Below are positions 1 through 8,810 of a DNA stretch of 64,000 nucleotides, in pieces; within the stretch, counting starts at the first letter, position 1; each line of letters starts with the position of its first letter. This DNA comes from Enterobacteriaceae bacterium RIT693 (GTDB lineage Bacteria; Pseudomonadota; Gammaproteobacteria; Enterobacterales; Enterobacteriaceae). The stretch covers positions 248,001-312,000 of the forward strand of contig WJYK01000003.1 in NCBI GenBank assembly GCA_009668225.1, in the 5' to 3' direction. The notes below the pieces were generated by a model that saw only the letters and a list, made by a program, of their open reading frames with translations, ran no database searches and was not told where the DNA came from. Position numbers and translations under genes: made by a program.

Positions 1-623
1 TGAGTCAGCAGGGTCTTACGGACGGTGTCTGCCGCAACCTCATCGCTGACCACGATGATGCGGGTAACGTTGGTTTCTTTCGTCCAGCGGGTAGCGACCT
101 GACCATGAATTAAACGGTCGTCGATACGTGCAAGACCGATCTTCATATAGTCGTTTGGCCCCATCGGTTTGGCCGGTGCTGTAGCCTTTGGCGTCGCGGT
201 GGGGGCCGGGGCGGCTTTTTCTGCCGGTTTGGCCTTCAGTGCCTTCACGCCTTCACGGCCGGTTTCGACAGCATGTGCAACCAGCTCATCAAAGGTCGGG
301 TTGTCGTCTCGCGACATAAGGGTTTCGACCAGCATCGGGATATTGACCCCGGCGACCACTTCGTAATGTTCTTTATCCACAACGATACGGCTTGCCGCAT
401 TGAATGGGCTGCCACCCCAGGTATCCACGAGGAATAACACGCCCTTGCTGGTGTCCAGTTTCTCCAGCTGTGCGTTATATTTCTCGATCAGGGTTTCAGC
501 ATTTTCACCCGGGACGAAATCTATCCAGCCAACGTTCTCTTGTTCGCCTAATAGCATTTCGGCGGTTTTCAGCAATTGTTCCGCTGCCCAGCCATGTGTG
601 CCTATGACAATAGCAATAGTCAC
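1..623 (-). CDS. manX: PTS mannose transporter subunit EIIAB (3' end cut by the window)
   Basis: This is the cytoplasmic EIIAB subunit that passes phosphate from HPr to mannose, glucose or glucosamine during uptake through ManYZ. The gene begins with GTG at 623, preceded by GGAGGTAG, the arrangement known for E. coli manX. The EIIA domain opens with MTIAIVIGTHGW, which holds the phospho-accepting His10. A Pro/Ala/Lys-rich linker follows at about residues 137-160. The EIIB domain then shows the RLIHGQVATRW motif carrying its own active histidine. About 207 codons are present and the C-terminus lies beyond base 1. manY and manZ are expected further left. Confidence 0.95.
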   Translation of the reverse strand, partial: MTIAIVIGTHGWAAEQLLKTAEMLLGEQENVGWIDFVPGENAETLIEKYNAQLEKLDTSKGVLFLVDTWGGSPFNAASRIVVDKEHYEVVAGVNIPMLVETLMSRDDNPTFDELVAHAVETGREGVKALKAKPAEKAAPAPTATPKATAPAKPMGPNDYMKIGLARIDDRLIHGQVATRWTKETNVTRIIVVSDEVAADTVRKTLLT

Positions 624-741
624 TTGCTACCTCCTGTTTTTGTCATTACGTCACCCCTCGAAGGGTGCGGTGGTGTATCGGTATCGGTTTTAGCGAATCG
701 ATTCAGATAATATGTTCAAGAAAGAACTCATCATTTGCCGG

Positions 742-785
742 AATTATTTTAGACAGTGAAAAAATAATTTATGTGATGAAGATCC
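742..785 (-). promoter_or_regulatory. manX control region: Mlc/NagC-type operator and possible CRP site
   Basis: An inverted repeat at 742-769 (AATTATTTT...AAAAAATAATT around a GACAGTG centre) has the shape of an Mlc/NagC operator. Just beyond it, near 771-785, is TGTGA-N6-TCCGT, a half-conserved CRP site. E. coli manXYZ is known to be repressed by Mlc and activated by CRP, so the position upstream of manX fits. Assignment to Mlc rather than NagC is inference. Confidence 0.5.
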
Positions 786-894
786 GTAATTCAACTTTGT
801 TACTTATTCAAGCAATTACGCTGTAAAATAGGGGCAGCGTAAGTTGCAAAAAAATTGCAAAGTCAGGTAAATCTTTGCCAACCCCTGGTTTCCT

Positions 895-1098
895 TTGATA
901 ATGTTAGCGTCCGATTCACTTTCAGGAGTAGCGGGCAGTAGCCCACCCTATGGACCGTCACCGACGTCTTTTCACTGCCGGGATGCCTAAATCCCCCCTT
1001 CTCAGCGGCGTTTCACGCCCGCAAATACGATTCACTAGCCACTTTGCGTCCGTAACCTACGGAATGCCGATTTGCTGCACCTTGAGCGGGAGTCCAAC
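895..1098 (+). promoter_or_regulatory. long structured leader of yoaE, possibly riboswitch-like
   Basis: About 200 bases separate the last promoter-like AT-rich stretch from the yoaE start. The leader carries GGAGTAGC followed by a short GGGC-AGTA-GCCC hairpin and CCCTATGGACCG. These resemble pieces of the yybP-ykoY manganese riboswitch found before alx and mntP in E. coli, and Alx, like YoaE, is a TerC-family protein. I cannot fold or align it, so the riboswitch reading is weak. Nothing else in 624-1098 looks coding. Confidence 0.3.
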
Positions 1099-2661
1099 AT
1101 GGAACTGCTAATGGACCCGCAAATCTGGGCCGGTTTGCTGACGCTGGTCGTGCTGGAAATCGTACTGGGTATTGATAACCTGGTGTTTATCGCCATCCTG
1201 GCGGACAAGCTGCCGCCGAAGCAGCGTGATAAGGCCCGCCTGATAGGCCTTTCGCTGGCGCTGGTTATGCGTCTGGGGCTGCTGTCGCTGATCTCCTGGC
1301 TGGTCACGCTGACGACGCCGCTGTTCAGTATCGCGGACTTCACGTTCTCAGGTCGTGACCTGATTATGCTGGTGGGGGGGATCTTCCTGCTGTTTAAAGC
1401 CACCACGGAGTTGCACGAGCGGCTTGAAAACCGCCAACACGATGACGGGCACGGTAAAGGCTATGCCAGCTTCTGGGTGGTCGTGTTGCAGATTGTAGTG
1501 CTCGACGCCGTTTTCTCGCTGGATGCGGTGATTACCGCAGTGGGGATGGTAAATCATCTGCCGGTAATGATGGCCGCGGTCGTCATTGCTATGGGGGTGA
1601 TGCTGCTGGCCTCGAAGCCGCTGACTAACTTTGTTAATCAGCATCCTACCGTGGTTGTGCTCTGCCTGAGCTTCCTGCTGATGATTGGTCTGAGCCTGGT
1701 TGCCGAAGGCTTTGGTTTCCATATTCCGAAAGGTTATTTGTACGCGGCAATTGGCTTCTCGATCATCATCGAGCTGTTTAACCAGATCGCGCGCCGTAAC
1801 TTTATTCGCCATCAGTCACGTCAGCCGCTACGTGCCCGTACCGCTGATGCAATTCTGCGCATGATGAGCGGCAAACGTCAGGAGCGTTTGCAAAGTAGCG
1901 AAGACAGCAAAGCCATGACGCCTATTGAGGCCGAATCTTTTGCTGAAGAAGAACGCTACATGATCAATGGCGTGCTGACGCTGGCCTCTCGTTCTCTGCG
2001 CAGCATCATGACGCCGCGCGGTGAGATCTCATGGGTGGATGCGGTGAAAAGTGTTCCGGAAATCCGCGAACAACTGCTGACGTCGCCGCACAGCCTGTTC
2101 CCGGTTTGCCGCGGTGAGCTGGACGAAATCATTGGCGTCGTTCGCGCTAAAGAGCTGCTGGTTGCTCTGGACGAAGGTGTTGATGTGGCGGCCATGGCTG
2201 CGCAGTCACCGGCTATTGTGGTGCCGGAAACGTTGGATCCCATTAACCTGCTCGGCGTGCTGCGCCGCGCTCGCGGCAGCTTCGTTATCGTTAACAACGA
2301 ATTTGGCGTGGTGCAGGGGCTGGTCACGCCGCTGGACGTACTGGAAGCGATTGCGGGTGAATTCCCGGATGCGGATGAAACCCCGGAGATCGTGCGCGAC
2401 GGCGAAGGCTGGCTGGTGAAAGGCTCAACTGACCTGCACGCACTGCAGCAGCGTCTGGACATTCATCGTCTGATGCACAATGAAGAAGACATCGCTTCCA
2501 TAGCCGGTCTGGTCATTTCGGTAAAGGGTCATATCCCGAAAGTGGGAGACGTTATCGACGTGCCGCCGCTGCGTATTCAGATAGTTGAAGCGAACGATTA
2601 CCGTGTCGATCTGGTTCGTGTGGAAAAAGAACGTTCCCCACACGAGGATGAAGAAGAGTAA
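1099..2661 (+). CDS. yoaE: TerC-family inner-membrane protein with CBS and CorC domains
   Basis: The 520-residue product matches E. coli YoaE along its length. Residues 1-240 are a TerC domain of about seven membrane helices, with the conserved acidic GIDN motif at 24-27 and a second, DAVFSLDAV, near 140. A linker leads to a pair of CBS domains at about 300-420 and a C-terminal CorC/HlyC domain. TerC proteins are linked to metal export or metalation of secreted proteins; the exact role of YoaE is not established. I chose ATG 1099, nine codons inside the longest frame, because GCGGGAG precedes it and it matches the family start. The gene converges on yoaD with a single base between stop codons and no obvious terminator. 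Confidence 0.9.
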   Translation: MELLMDPQIWAGLLTLVVLEIVLGIDNLVFIAILADKLPPKQRDKARLIGLSLALVMRLGLLSLISWLVTLTTPLFSIADFTFSGRDLIMLVGGIFLLFKATTELHERLENRQHDDGHGKGYASFWVVVLQIVVLDAVFSLDAVITAVGMVNHLPVMMAAVVIAMGVMLLASKPLTNFVNQHPTVVVLCLSFLLMIGLSLVAEGFGFHIPKGYLYAAIGFSIIIELFNQIARRNFIRHQSRQPLRARTADAILRMMSGKRQERLQSSEDSKAMTPIEAESFAEEERYMINGVLTLASRSLRSIMTPRGEISWVDAVKSVPEIREQLLTSPHSLFPVCRGELDEIIGVVRAKELLVALDEGVDVAAMAAQSPAIVVPETLDPINLLGVLRRARGSFVIVNNEFGVVQGLVTPLDVLEAIAGEFPDADETPEIVRDGEGWLVKGSTDLHALQQRLDIHRLMHNEEDIASIAGLVISVKGHIPKVGDVIDVPPLRIQIVEANDYRVDLVRVEKERSPHEDEEE

Positions 2662-2662
2662 A

Positions 2663-4261
2663 TTAGCGCATCGGGAAGGCCGGGATAGCCCGGTCTTCAT
2701 GGCGAGGGGGTGGCGGGGTGTTGCCCTCGAGCCAGTGAGCAAAATCCCGTAGCGGCATCGGTTTTGCGAATAAAAAGCCCTGTAGCACCGTCACACCGTT
2801 ATGCCGCAGATATTCTGCCTGCTCTTGTGTTTCCACCCCTTCAGCAACCAAATTGATACCCAGCCTTTGCCCAAGGGCAATAATAATATCCGTTACCGTT
2901 GAGTTAACCGCGTCCGTACCGATGGCGGCGGTAAAGGATTTGTCTATCTTCAGAACGTTGGGATTGAGCATTTCCAGATAGGCAAGCGAACTGTGTCCGG
3001 TGCCGAAATCATCTATCGCAAGGTCAATACCGAGCTGGTGTAGCTCCTGTACTACGCTGTGGTCTACTGCCGGTAAGGCATTTCGCTCGGTAAGTTCAAG
3101 CGTTAACTTTTGTTTAGGGTTAGCCGGGAACCAGTAACGTTTCAGGTCATGAATAATGGCTCCATCGTGAAAATGGCTTGCGGCAACGTTAAGGCCGATA
3201 TGAAAACCGGCTGTTTTGGGGAAAATGTCAAGGTTACGCACCATTTCATCCAGCACGAAGCGCGTGAGCGGGGCGATTTGCTGCTGCTGCTCCGCCAGGG
3301 GAATAAACACATCAGGGGAAATCCAGCCTTGACGGGGATTATTCCAGCGAAGCAGCAGCTCCACGCCAACGCAGTGTAAATTTCTGGCGCTGACCAGCGG
3401 CTGGCAAAAAACTTCAAATTCCCGGGCGGCGAGACCGAGGTTTATCTCCCAGGAAAAGCTCATTCGGTTGGCGGTAGCGAGCCAGGCAATGTAGCCCAAC
3501 AGCATGCTGAGCAGTAAAGCCAGTGGAAGCTGTGCCGGTAAGTTTTGCAGCGTCAGTTGGTCGGCAGATGGACCAATGGCGCTGATGGAATAGGGATAAA
3601 GCTTCGATGCCATTACCTGAACAACCCGATCGTCTTCGATCTTAACCTTTGCCAGCAGACCGGAACCGTACTCAAGATGATCGTCCCCGACGTTGAGCAC
3701 TGCCCGCGTAACCCAGGGATGTTCAGGCTTGAGCAGCAGGCCGGTAAGCATCTGTATATTGACAATCTGCATGACGCCGTCATTGGTTTTTCCGGACTGA
3801 GGACGCCAGAAGATAAGTACCGGCGTGCCTTTCAGCAGCGAGCTGTCACGCGACAAGAATAATAGTGGTTCAGGGGACGGCAGGCGCGTATGGAGCTGGT
3901 GAATACCCACATTGCGGGAACCATAAATACTGGAGCAGTAAAGAATACCGTCTTTAATTAACCCAATAGCACGCACCGTTTGCATTTTTGCCGCATGTTC
4001 GCGGATTTTTAACTGGGCATCATCGCACGAGGTGCCGACGAGCTGCATAATGTCGTCGCTAACGGTATTCAGCGGGGCGAGCAGGGTATCGAGGGTGGTA
4101 ATAATACGCTGGTTAAACTGGACGACGCGGTGCTCGTTAAGATTGCGCTCGATGGCGTATCTGACGCTAAGCGTGACGATTAAAACTAAAATGGCGAGCG
4201 CAGCGCAGACAATAACTCGCCTGCGGCGATAGTCAGAAATAATCCGCTGTGCCGTTTGCAT
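2663..4261 (-). CDS. pdeD: cyclic-di-GMP phosphodiesterase with CSS and EAL domains
   Basis: The 532-residue protein (YoaD/PdeD) has the same length as the E. coli protein. A membrane helix near 16-36 is followed by a periplasmic CSS domain (YCSSIYG at about 107), a second helix near 240-260, and an EAL domain from about 270. The catalytic set is intact: ELLLR, ELTER, IDDFGTG, the LKIDKS lysine and EGVE, so it should hydrolyse c-di-GMP to pGpG. In this family the periplasmic CSS cysteines connect activity to DsbA/DsbB redox state; dsbB lies further along this window. It is convergent with yoaE. Confidence 0.92.
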   Translation of the reverse strand: MQTAQRIISDYRRRRVIVCAALAILVLIVTLSVRYAIERNLNEHRVVQFNQRIITTLDTLLAPLNTVSDDIMQLVGTSCDDAQLKIREHAAKMQTVRAIGLIKDGILYCSSIYGSRNVGIHQLHTRLPSPEPLLFLSRDSSLLKGTPVLIFWRPQSGKTNDGVMQIVNIQMLTGLLLKPEHPWVTRAVLNVGDDHLEYGSGLLAKVKIEDDRVVQVMASKLYPYSISAIGPSADQLTLQNLPAQLPLALLLSMLLGYIAWLATANRMSFSWEINLGLAAREFEVFCQPLVSARNLHCVGVELLLRWNNPRQGWISPDVFIPLAEQQQQIAPLTRFVLDEMVRNLDIFPKTAGFHIGLNVAASHFHDGAIIHDLKRYWFPANPKQKLTLELTERNALPAVDHSVVQELHQLGIDLAIDDFGTGHSSLAYLEMLNPNVLKIDKSFTAAIGTDAVNSTVTDIIIALGQRLGINLVAEGVETQEQAEYLRHNGVTVLQGFLFAKPMPLRDFAHWLEGNTPPPPRHEDRAIPAFPMR

Positions 4262-4360
4262 CCCTGTGTCCCTGTTTCTCGCCGCAAGAAGTGAGGCGTA
4301 ACGTTATCATCAAAGTGTAGTGACATATCAGGGTGGCAAAAAAATAAAAATGCATAAGAT

Positions 4361-4520
4361 AAAAAACGCCGAATTCACGGCGCTGATAACGTTCATTGCT
4401 TACAAAAGCGGTCACTGTGGCCTTATAAAAACAATGAATAATGTTATTTGGATGACCTCAATTCGGCGAAACCACGTTTTTCGGCTGTTCGTCAGTAAAC
4501 AAAACGCCGCGTGAGCGGCG
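4361..4520 (-). repeat. diverged copy of the 148-bp intergenic repeat
   Basis: Read on the minus strand just after the sdaA terminator, this stretch shares three blocks with the tandem array at 23.8-24.3 kb, in the same order and nearly the same spacing: ACAGCCGAAAA(A)CGTGGTTT, AACATTATTCATTGTTTT (one mismatch) and CAATGAACGTTATCAGC (one mismatch). The distance from block 1 to block 2 is 49 bases in both places; from block 2 to block 3 it is 47 here and 46 in the array. It ends in its own hairpin with T-run (CGCCG...CGGCG then TTTTTT, 4361-4383). The rest of the sdaA-pdeD gap (4262-4360) shows nothing recognisable. Confidence 0.75.
4494..4520 (-). terminator. Rho-independent terminator of sdaA
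   Basis: On the minus strand CGCCGC-TCAC-GCGGCG is followed by TTTTGTTT, placed 15 bases after the sdaA stop codon. Confidence 0.85.
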
Positions 4521-4534
4521 CTTTGTATGACGGA

Positions 4535-5899
4535 TTAGTCGCACTGGACCTTGATGGCCAGGCCGCCTCGCGAGGTTTCGCGGTATTTGGCGTTCATGTC
4601 CTTTCCGGTCTCGTACATAGTTTCAATAACCTTATCGAGCGAGACGCGAGGTGCGCTGGTACGGCGCATCGCCATGCGGGTGGCGTTAATCGCCTTCACC
4701 GACGCGATAGCATTACGCTCGATGCACGGTACCTGAACCTGCCCGGCAACCGGGTCACACGTCAGGCCAAGGTTGTGTTCCATGCCGATTTCCGCCGCGA
4801 CGCAAACCTGCTCCGGGCTTGCGCCCAGTATTTCCGCAAGGCCGGCTGCCGCCATTGAGCAGGCTACGCCAACCTCACCCTGACAGCCGACTTCTGCGCC
4901 AGAGATGGACGCGTTCATCTTGTAGAGCACGCCGATGGCACCGGAAGCCAGGAAGTAACGGATCCAGGTGTCTGGCGTAACCGGCTCGATAAAGTGGTCG
5001 TAGTAGGCTAAAACCGCCGGGACAATACCGCAGGCGCCGTTGGTCGGTGCCGTCACTACGCGTCCACCGGCGGCGTTCTCTTCGTTTACCGCCAGCGCAA
5101 ACATATTCACCCAGTCAACCACGTTCATCGGGTCATTGGAGAGCTTGTCGCTGGAAACCAGCATACGGCGCAGGGCAGATGCACGGCGGGGCACACGCAG
5201 TGGGCCAGGCAAGACGCCTTCGGTGTTCATTCCACGGTCAATACAGGCACGCATGGTCTGCCAGATATTAGCGAAGTAGTCTTCGATTTCCTGGCGGCTG
5301 TGCTGCGCCAGCTCGTTCTGCATCACCATGCCGGACATGGAAAGCCCGGTGTCCTTGCAGTGCTGCAGCATCTCCTGCGCGGAATGGAACGGATAAGGCA
5401 CTGAGACTTCGCTTACCGCGTCCTTACCAAAGTGCTCCTCATCAACGATAAAGCCGCCGCCGATGGAGTAGTAAGTCTTGCTGTAGATCTCTTTATCGCC
5501 GTTGTAAGCGTGGATCTGCATGCCGTTTTCATGCAGCGGCAGGTTGTCGCTTCGAAAACGCATGCCGTTATCCTGCGGGAAATCGACTTCATGGCGGCCC
5601 TGAGCGATAAGCAAGCGGCCGCGGGTTTCCACGTCGCGGATGAAAGCAGGAATAGAGTCTATATCCACGTTATCCGGCTGGTTGCCCGCCAGACCCATGA
5701 TAATCGCGATATCGGTATGGTGGCCTTTCCCCGTCAGGGAAAGGGAACCATAGACGTCCACCGCGATGCGGGTGGTACTGTCCAGCAGCCCTTGCTCGAT
5801 CAGTGCGTCGACAAACTGTTTCCCGGCCTTCATTGGCCCGACGGTATGGGAGCTGGATGGCCCGATGCCGACCTTGAACATGTCGAATATGCTAATCAC
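4535..5899 (-). CDS. sdaA: L-serine ammonia-lyase (iron-sulfur type)
   Basis: SdaA converts L-serine to pyruvate and ammonia in the cytoplasm using an oxygen-sensitive 4Fe-4S cluster. The N-terminal beta domain contains the motif GPSSSHTVGP, and the alpha domain carries the cluster cysteines in GCQGEVG, LTCDP and VPCIERN. The longest frame starts at 5938, but I place the start at GTG 5899, which follows GAGGAG and gives 454 residues, exactly the E. coli length and also a GTG start there. It is a single-gene unit with its own terminator. Confidence 0.95.
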   Translation of the reverse strand: MISIFDMFKVGIGPSSSHTVGPMKAGKQFVDALIEQGLLDSTTRIAVDVYGSLSLTGKGHHTDIAIIMGLAGNQPDNVDIDSIPAFIRDVETRGRLLIAQGRHEVDFPQDNGMRFRSDNLPLHENGMQIHAYNGDKEIYSKTYYSIGGGFIVDEEHFGKDAVSEVSVPYPFHSAQEMLQHCKDTGLSMSGMVMQNELAQHSRQEIEDYFANIWQTMRACIDRGMNTEGVLPGPLRVPRRASALRRMLVSSDKLSNDPMNVVDWVNMFALAVNEENAAGGRVVTAPTNGACGIVPAVLAYYDHFIEPVTPDTWIRYFLASGAIGVLYKMNASISGAEVGCQGEVGVACSMAAAGLAEILGASPEQVCVAAEIGMEHNLGLTCDPVAGQVQVPCIERNAIASVKAINATRMAMRRTSAPRVSLDKVIETMYETGKDMNAKYRETSRGGLAIKVQCD

Positions 5900-6082
5900 T
5901 CTAAAACTCCTCTGATAGCACCCTGTTTCATGGAACATGATGCTTTGAAATGGCTAAGCGCTAGTTTAAAAATTTATTGGTTCCACCAGGAAACTATTCA
6001 CATGAATTAAACTAATGCTTAACCATAAACCACCTAATAGCAGGTGATTTATGGCCTTTCTATCTCTTAAATATAGCCATTG

Positions 6083-6679
6083 TCAGCGTTGTAAAGTGTC
6101 GGCTGGATCGCTATCCACTTGTAAAGAAAGTTCACGAATAATGCCCGCCGTCATGCCCCAGACAAAATAGCGTTGATACCAGGAAAGCCAGACTCGGTGC
6201 GCGTTGCCGCGGCGATGAATGTCTAAAGGATAGTAGCGTCCGAGGTGAAGCGCTTCGGCAAGCGGCATCTCAAAGACCGCCGACACTTCATCTTCGCTGG
6301 CGCGCCACGGTAAATCGGGCGGAATAATGCCGACAATGGGCGTGACCTGGAACCCGGTCACGCTGTCCACCGGGGGAAGAGTTCCGATAACCTCGACGGC
6401 GTCAGGGGGAATAGCGACTTCTTCCTGGGCCTCACGCAGCGCGGCGGCAATCAGTGAACTGTCGGTGTTATCCATCGCGCCGCCGGGAAAAGCCACCTGG
6501 CCTGCGTGTTTGCGTAGCATAATGGAACGCTGGGTGAGCAATAGCCCGGGCTGAGGGCGTCTGACGATAGGAACCAGCACTGCCGCCTGGCGCTTATTGC
6601 TTACCGGCCCGCTTTCTGCCGGGCGCAGTAGTTGAAAGCGGGTGAGGAAATCATTCAGCGTCAGGGACGAAACGGCCAT
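6083..6679 (-). CDS. nudL: Nudix hydrolase, probable CoA pyrophosphatase family
   Basis: The 198-residue product matches E. coli NudL (YeaB). The Nudix box lies at about 66-88 (GG...ALREAQEEV) and the CoA-type subgroup signature LLTQRS...GQVAFPGG precedes it. Members cleave CoA or related dinucleoside pyrophosphates; the substrate of NudL itself is less certain. The gene lies three bases after pabB on the same strand and is probably translated from the pabB transcript. Confidence 0.9.
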   Translation of the reverse strand: MAVSSLTLNDFLTRFQLLRPAESGPVSNKRQAAVLVPIVRRPQPGLLLTQRSIMLRKHAGQVAFPGGAMDNTDSSLIAAALREAQEEVAIPPDAVEVIGTLPPVDSVTGFQVTPIVGIIPPDLPWRASEDEVSAVFEMPLAEALHLGRYYPLDIHRRGNAHRVWLSWYQRYFVWGMTAGIIRELSLQVDSDPADTLQR

Positions 6680-6682
6680 GCA

Positions 6683-8050
6683 TTAACTCTCCAGTAGGGG
6701 CAGAATACGGTTAACTTTATCAAACGTTTCCTGATATTCCGCCGCTTCGTTGCTGTCGGCGACAATCGCGCCACCGGCAGAACAGTATAATTTTCCGCCT
6801 TCGGCGGTTAGCGTGCGGATGGTGATGCTGGTATCCATATTTCCGCAGAAGCTAATGTAGCCGATGCTGCCACACCATGCGTTGCGCCGCTGCGGCTCCA
6901 GCTCTTCGATTATTTCCATCGCTCGCACCTTTGGCGCACCGGTAATCGACCCGCCGGGGAACGTTGCCTTTAACAAATCGCAGGCGCTGAGCGTCTCGGG
7001 AAGTTCGGCGGTAATCGTGCTCACCAGATGATGAACGGCGGGGAAAGGTTCAACCACAAACAGCTCCGGGACCCGGACGCTGCCCGGCACCGCCACCCGG
7101 CCAATGTCGTTACGGAGTAAATCAACAATCATCAGGTTTTCTGAGCGATCTTTAGCGGAGTTTGCCAGCTGAATTGCCTGTGCGTCATCGGCTTCAGGAT
7201 CGGCCAGACGAGGCAGGGTGCCCTTAATCGGTCGCGTTTGGATTTGTTTTCCTTTAAGCAGCACGAAGCGTTCAGGTGAAAGACTAAGCATGCAGCTTTC
7301 GGGAAGCCGAATAAAAGCGCTGAATGGCGCCCGGTTAGCCTGATTTAACGCCTCAAAAGCCTGCCATTCGTCGCCCTGATAGCTCGCGCTAAAACGCTGG
7401 GCAAGATTGACCTGGTAGCAGTCACCGCTTCTCAGGTAGGCCTGAATTTGGCGGAATTTCTCGCCATACGCTTCGCGTGACATATTGGCACGCCACTCGC
7501 TGGTGAGCCTGAAACGCTGAACAGGTTTCTGTGGTTTTAGTGCATTAAGCCAGGCCAGACGGGTCGCAAGATCGCCACGGCAGACCAGCGTCAGGCGCTG
7601 AAGCTGATGGTCAGCGATCAGCGCCCAGTCATAGATACCAACGGCCATATCGGGCGTGGTTAAGTCCTGCTTTGTTGTTGCGGGCAGTTTTTCAAGACGG
7701 CGCCCCAAATCGTAGCCAAACAACCCCAGCGCACCGCCGCAGAAGGGGAGGTCAGGATCGGGCGTTGCCGGCAGGGCATAACTATCCAGCGTTTGCTGCA
7801 GCAGCCCGAGCGGGCAATCCTCGTGGTAGGTCAAATTGCCGTCGCGCTCAATTACGGTCTCCTGCCCTCGCGTGACAAGCGTAGCCAGCGGGTTGGCGAC
7901 CATAATGTCGAAACGGTTATGGGGGTGCTCGGCAAACCCCGAGTGAAGCAGCATGGCCCACGGCTGGCCTGAAATCGGGCGGAAATAATGCTGAATAGCG
8001 TCGGGCTGCCAGTGGAGTTCGCAAAAAACGGGAGTGGTTATAACATTCAT
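6683..8050 (-). CDS. pabB: aminodeoxychorismate synthase component I
   Basis: PabB aminates chorismate to 4-amino-4-deoxychorismate, the first step towards p-aminobenzoate and folate, with ammonia supplied by PabA. The chorismate-binding domain fills residues ~185-455 and shows QTRPIKGTLPR (the catalytic lysine of this enzyme is in the PIKGT motif), SAKDRSENLMIVDLLRND and FPGGSITGAPK. The frame is open to 8095, but ATG 8050 aligns with the known E. coli start and gives 455 residues. The Shine-Dalgarno sequence there is weak. It is divergent from yoaH and leads into nudL. Confidence 0.93.
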   Translation of the reverse strand: MNVITTPVFCELHWQPDAIQHYFRPISGQPWAMLLHSGFAEHPHNRFDIMVANPLATLVTRGQETVIERDGNLTYHEDCPLGLLQQTLDSYALPATPDPDLPFCGGALGLFGYDLGRRLEKLPATTKQDLTTPDMAVGIYDWALIADHQLQRLTLVCRGDLATRLAWLNALKPQKPVQRFRLTSEWRANMSREAYGEKFRQIQAYLRSGDCYQVNLAQRFSASYQGDEWQAFEALNQANRAPFSAFIRLPESCMLSLSPERFVLLKGKQIQTRPIKGTLPRLADPEADDAQAIQLANSAKDRSENLMIVDLLRNDIGRVAVPGSVRVPELFVVEPFPAVHHLVSTITAELPETLSACDLLKATFPGGSITGAPKVRAMEIIEELEPQRRNAWCGSIGYISFCGNMDTSITIRTLTAEGGKLYCSAGGAIVADSNEAAEYQETFDKVNRILPLLES

Positions 8051-8112
8051 CTTGGTAGCATCGTCAGGAGCAGAGTAAAGTAGCGGCTTCAGCACTGTAA
8101 CAGGAGTTCAAA

Positions 8113-8316
8113 ATGATTTCAGGATTACCGGCGCTTAGTCACGAGCAGCAGCAGCAGGCCGTCGAGCGTATTCATGCACTGATGGCCGATGGCATGAGCA
8201 GCGGCGAAGCTATCGCCCTGGTTGCCAGTGAGATCCGTGCCTCCCATACCGGCGGTAACGTCGTCGCACGGTTTGAAGATGAAGACGACGACGGAGAGGA
8301 AGACCCGCAGGACTAG
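8113..8316 (+). CDS. yoaH: UPF0181 family protein YoaH
   Basis: This small 67-residue protein has the family motif [26 protein letters not shown] split over its first 35 residues and an acidic tail of Asp and Glu residues. The tail is slightly longer than in E. coli (59 residues). A good CAGGAG site precedes ATG 8113. The function is unknown; the conserved position beside pabB is the only context clue. Confidence 0.88.
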   Translation: MISGLPALSHEQQQQAVERIHALMADGMSSGEAIALVASEIRASHTGGNVVARFEDEDDDGEEDPQD

Positions 8317-8337
8317 CCGGGCCTCAACGGCTCTGCG

Positions 8338-8682
8338 TTACACCGCTGCGATGATTTTGATTTCCACTTTGTAACGCGGGTTCATCAATTTAGCCTGTAC
8401 GGTGCAGCGTACCGGCGCTTTACCCGCCACAACCCACTCATCCCACGCTTTATTCATCGCCGCAAAGTCCTCGCCGTCCGGCAGGAAAATGGTGGCATCC
8501 AGAATGCGTGTCTTATCGCTACCAAGTTCAGCCAGCAGGGTGTCTATCTGCTCAAGGGTATTTGCCGTCTGCTGGTAGGCATCGGCATCCAGGTTTTCAG
8601 GCACGCCGGTGTAGTACACGGTCTGGTTATGGATAACAGCATCAGACCAGCGGGCTTCGGGTTTTATACGCGCAATACTCAT
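8338..8682 (-). CDS. yoaB: RidA/YjgF-family protein YoaB
   Basis: The 114-residue protein has the length and signature of the RidA (YjgF/YER057c/UK114) family, including a C-terminal VRCTVQAKLMNPRYKVEI segment with the conserved arginine that binds the substrate carboxylate. RidA proteins hydrolyse reactive enamine/imine intermediates from PLP enzymes; YoaB's own substrate is not established. It lies convergent to yoaH and divergent from yoaA. Confidence 0.9.
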   Translation of the reverse strand: MSIARIKPEARWSDAVIHNQTVYYTGVPENLDADAYQQTANTLEQIDTLLAELGSDKTRILDATIFLPDGEDFAAMNKAWDEWVVAGKAPVRCTVQAKLMNPRYKVEIKIIAAV

Positions 8683-8810
8683 GACAACTCCTTAACAACA
8701 AACGATATGTGCGGCACAGCCTGCCACAATCCGACTCACGGTTCCACCGGCTTGCTGGATAAACCTGGCCGGGGCTGACATAATCACTGGCAATTTAACC
8801 AGGGGGTAAC

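Noticed and set aside
4320-4514. 64-codon plus-strand frame between pdeD and sdaA
   Set aside because: It lacks a ribosome site and runs through the repeat copy and the sdaA terminator.
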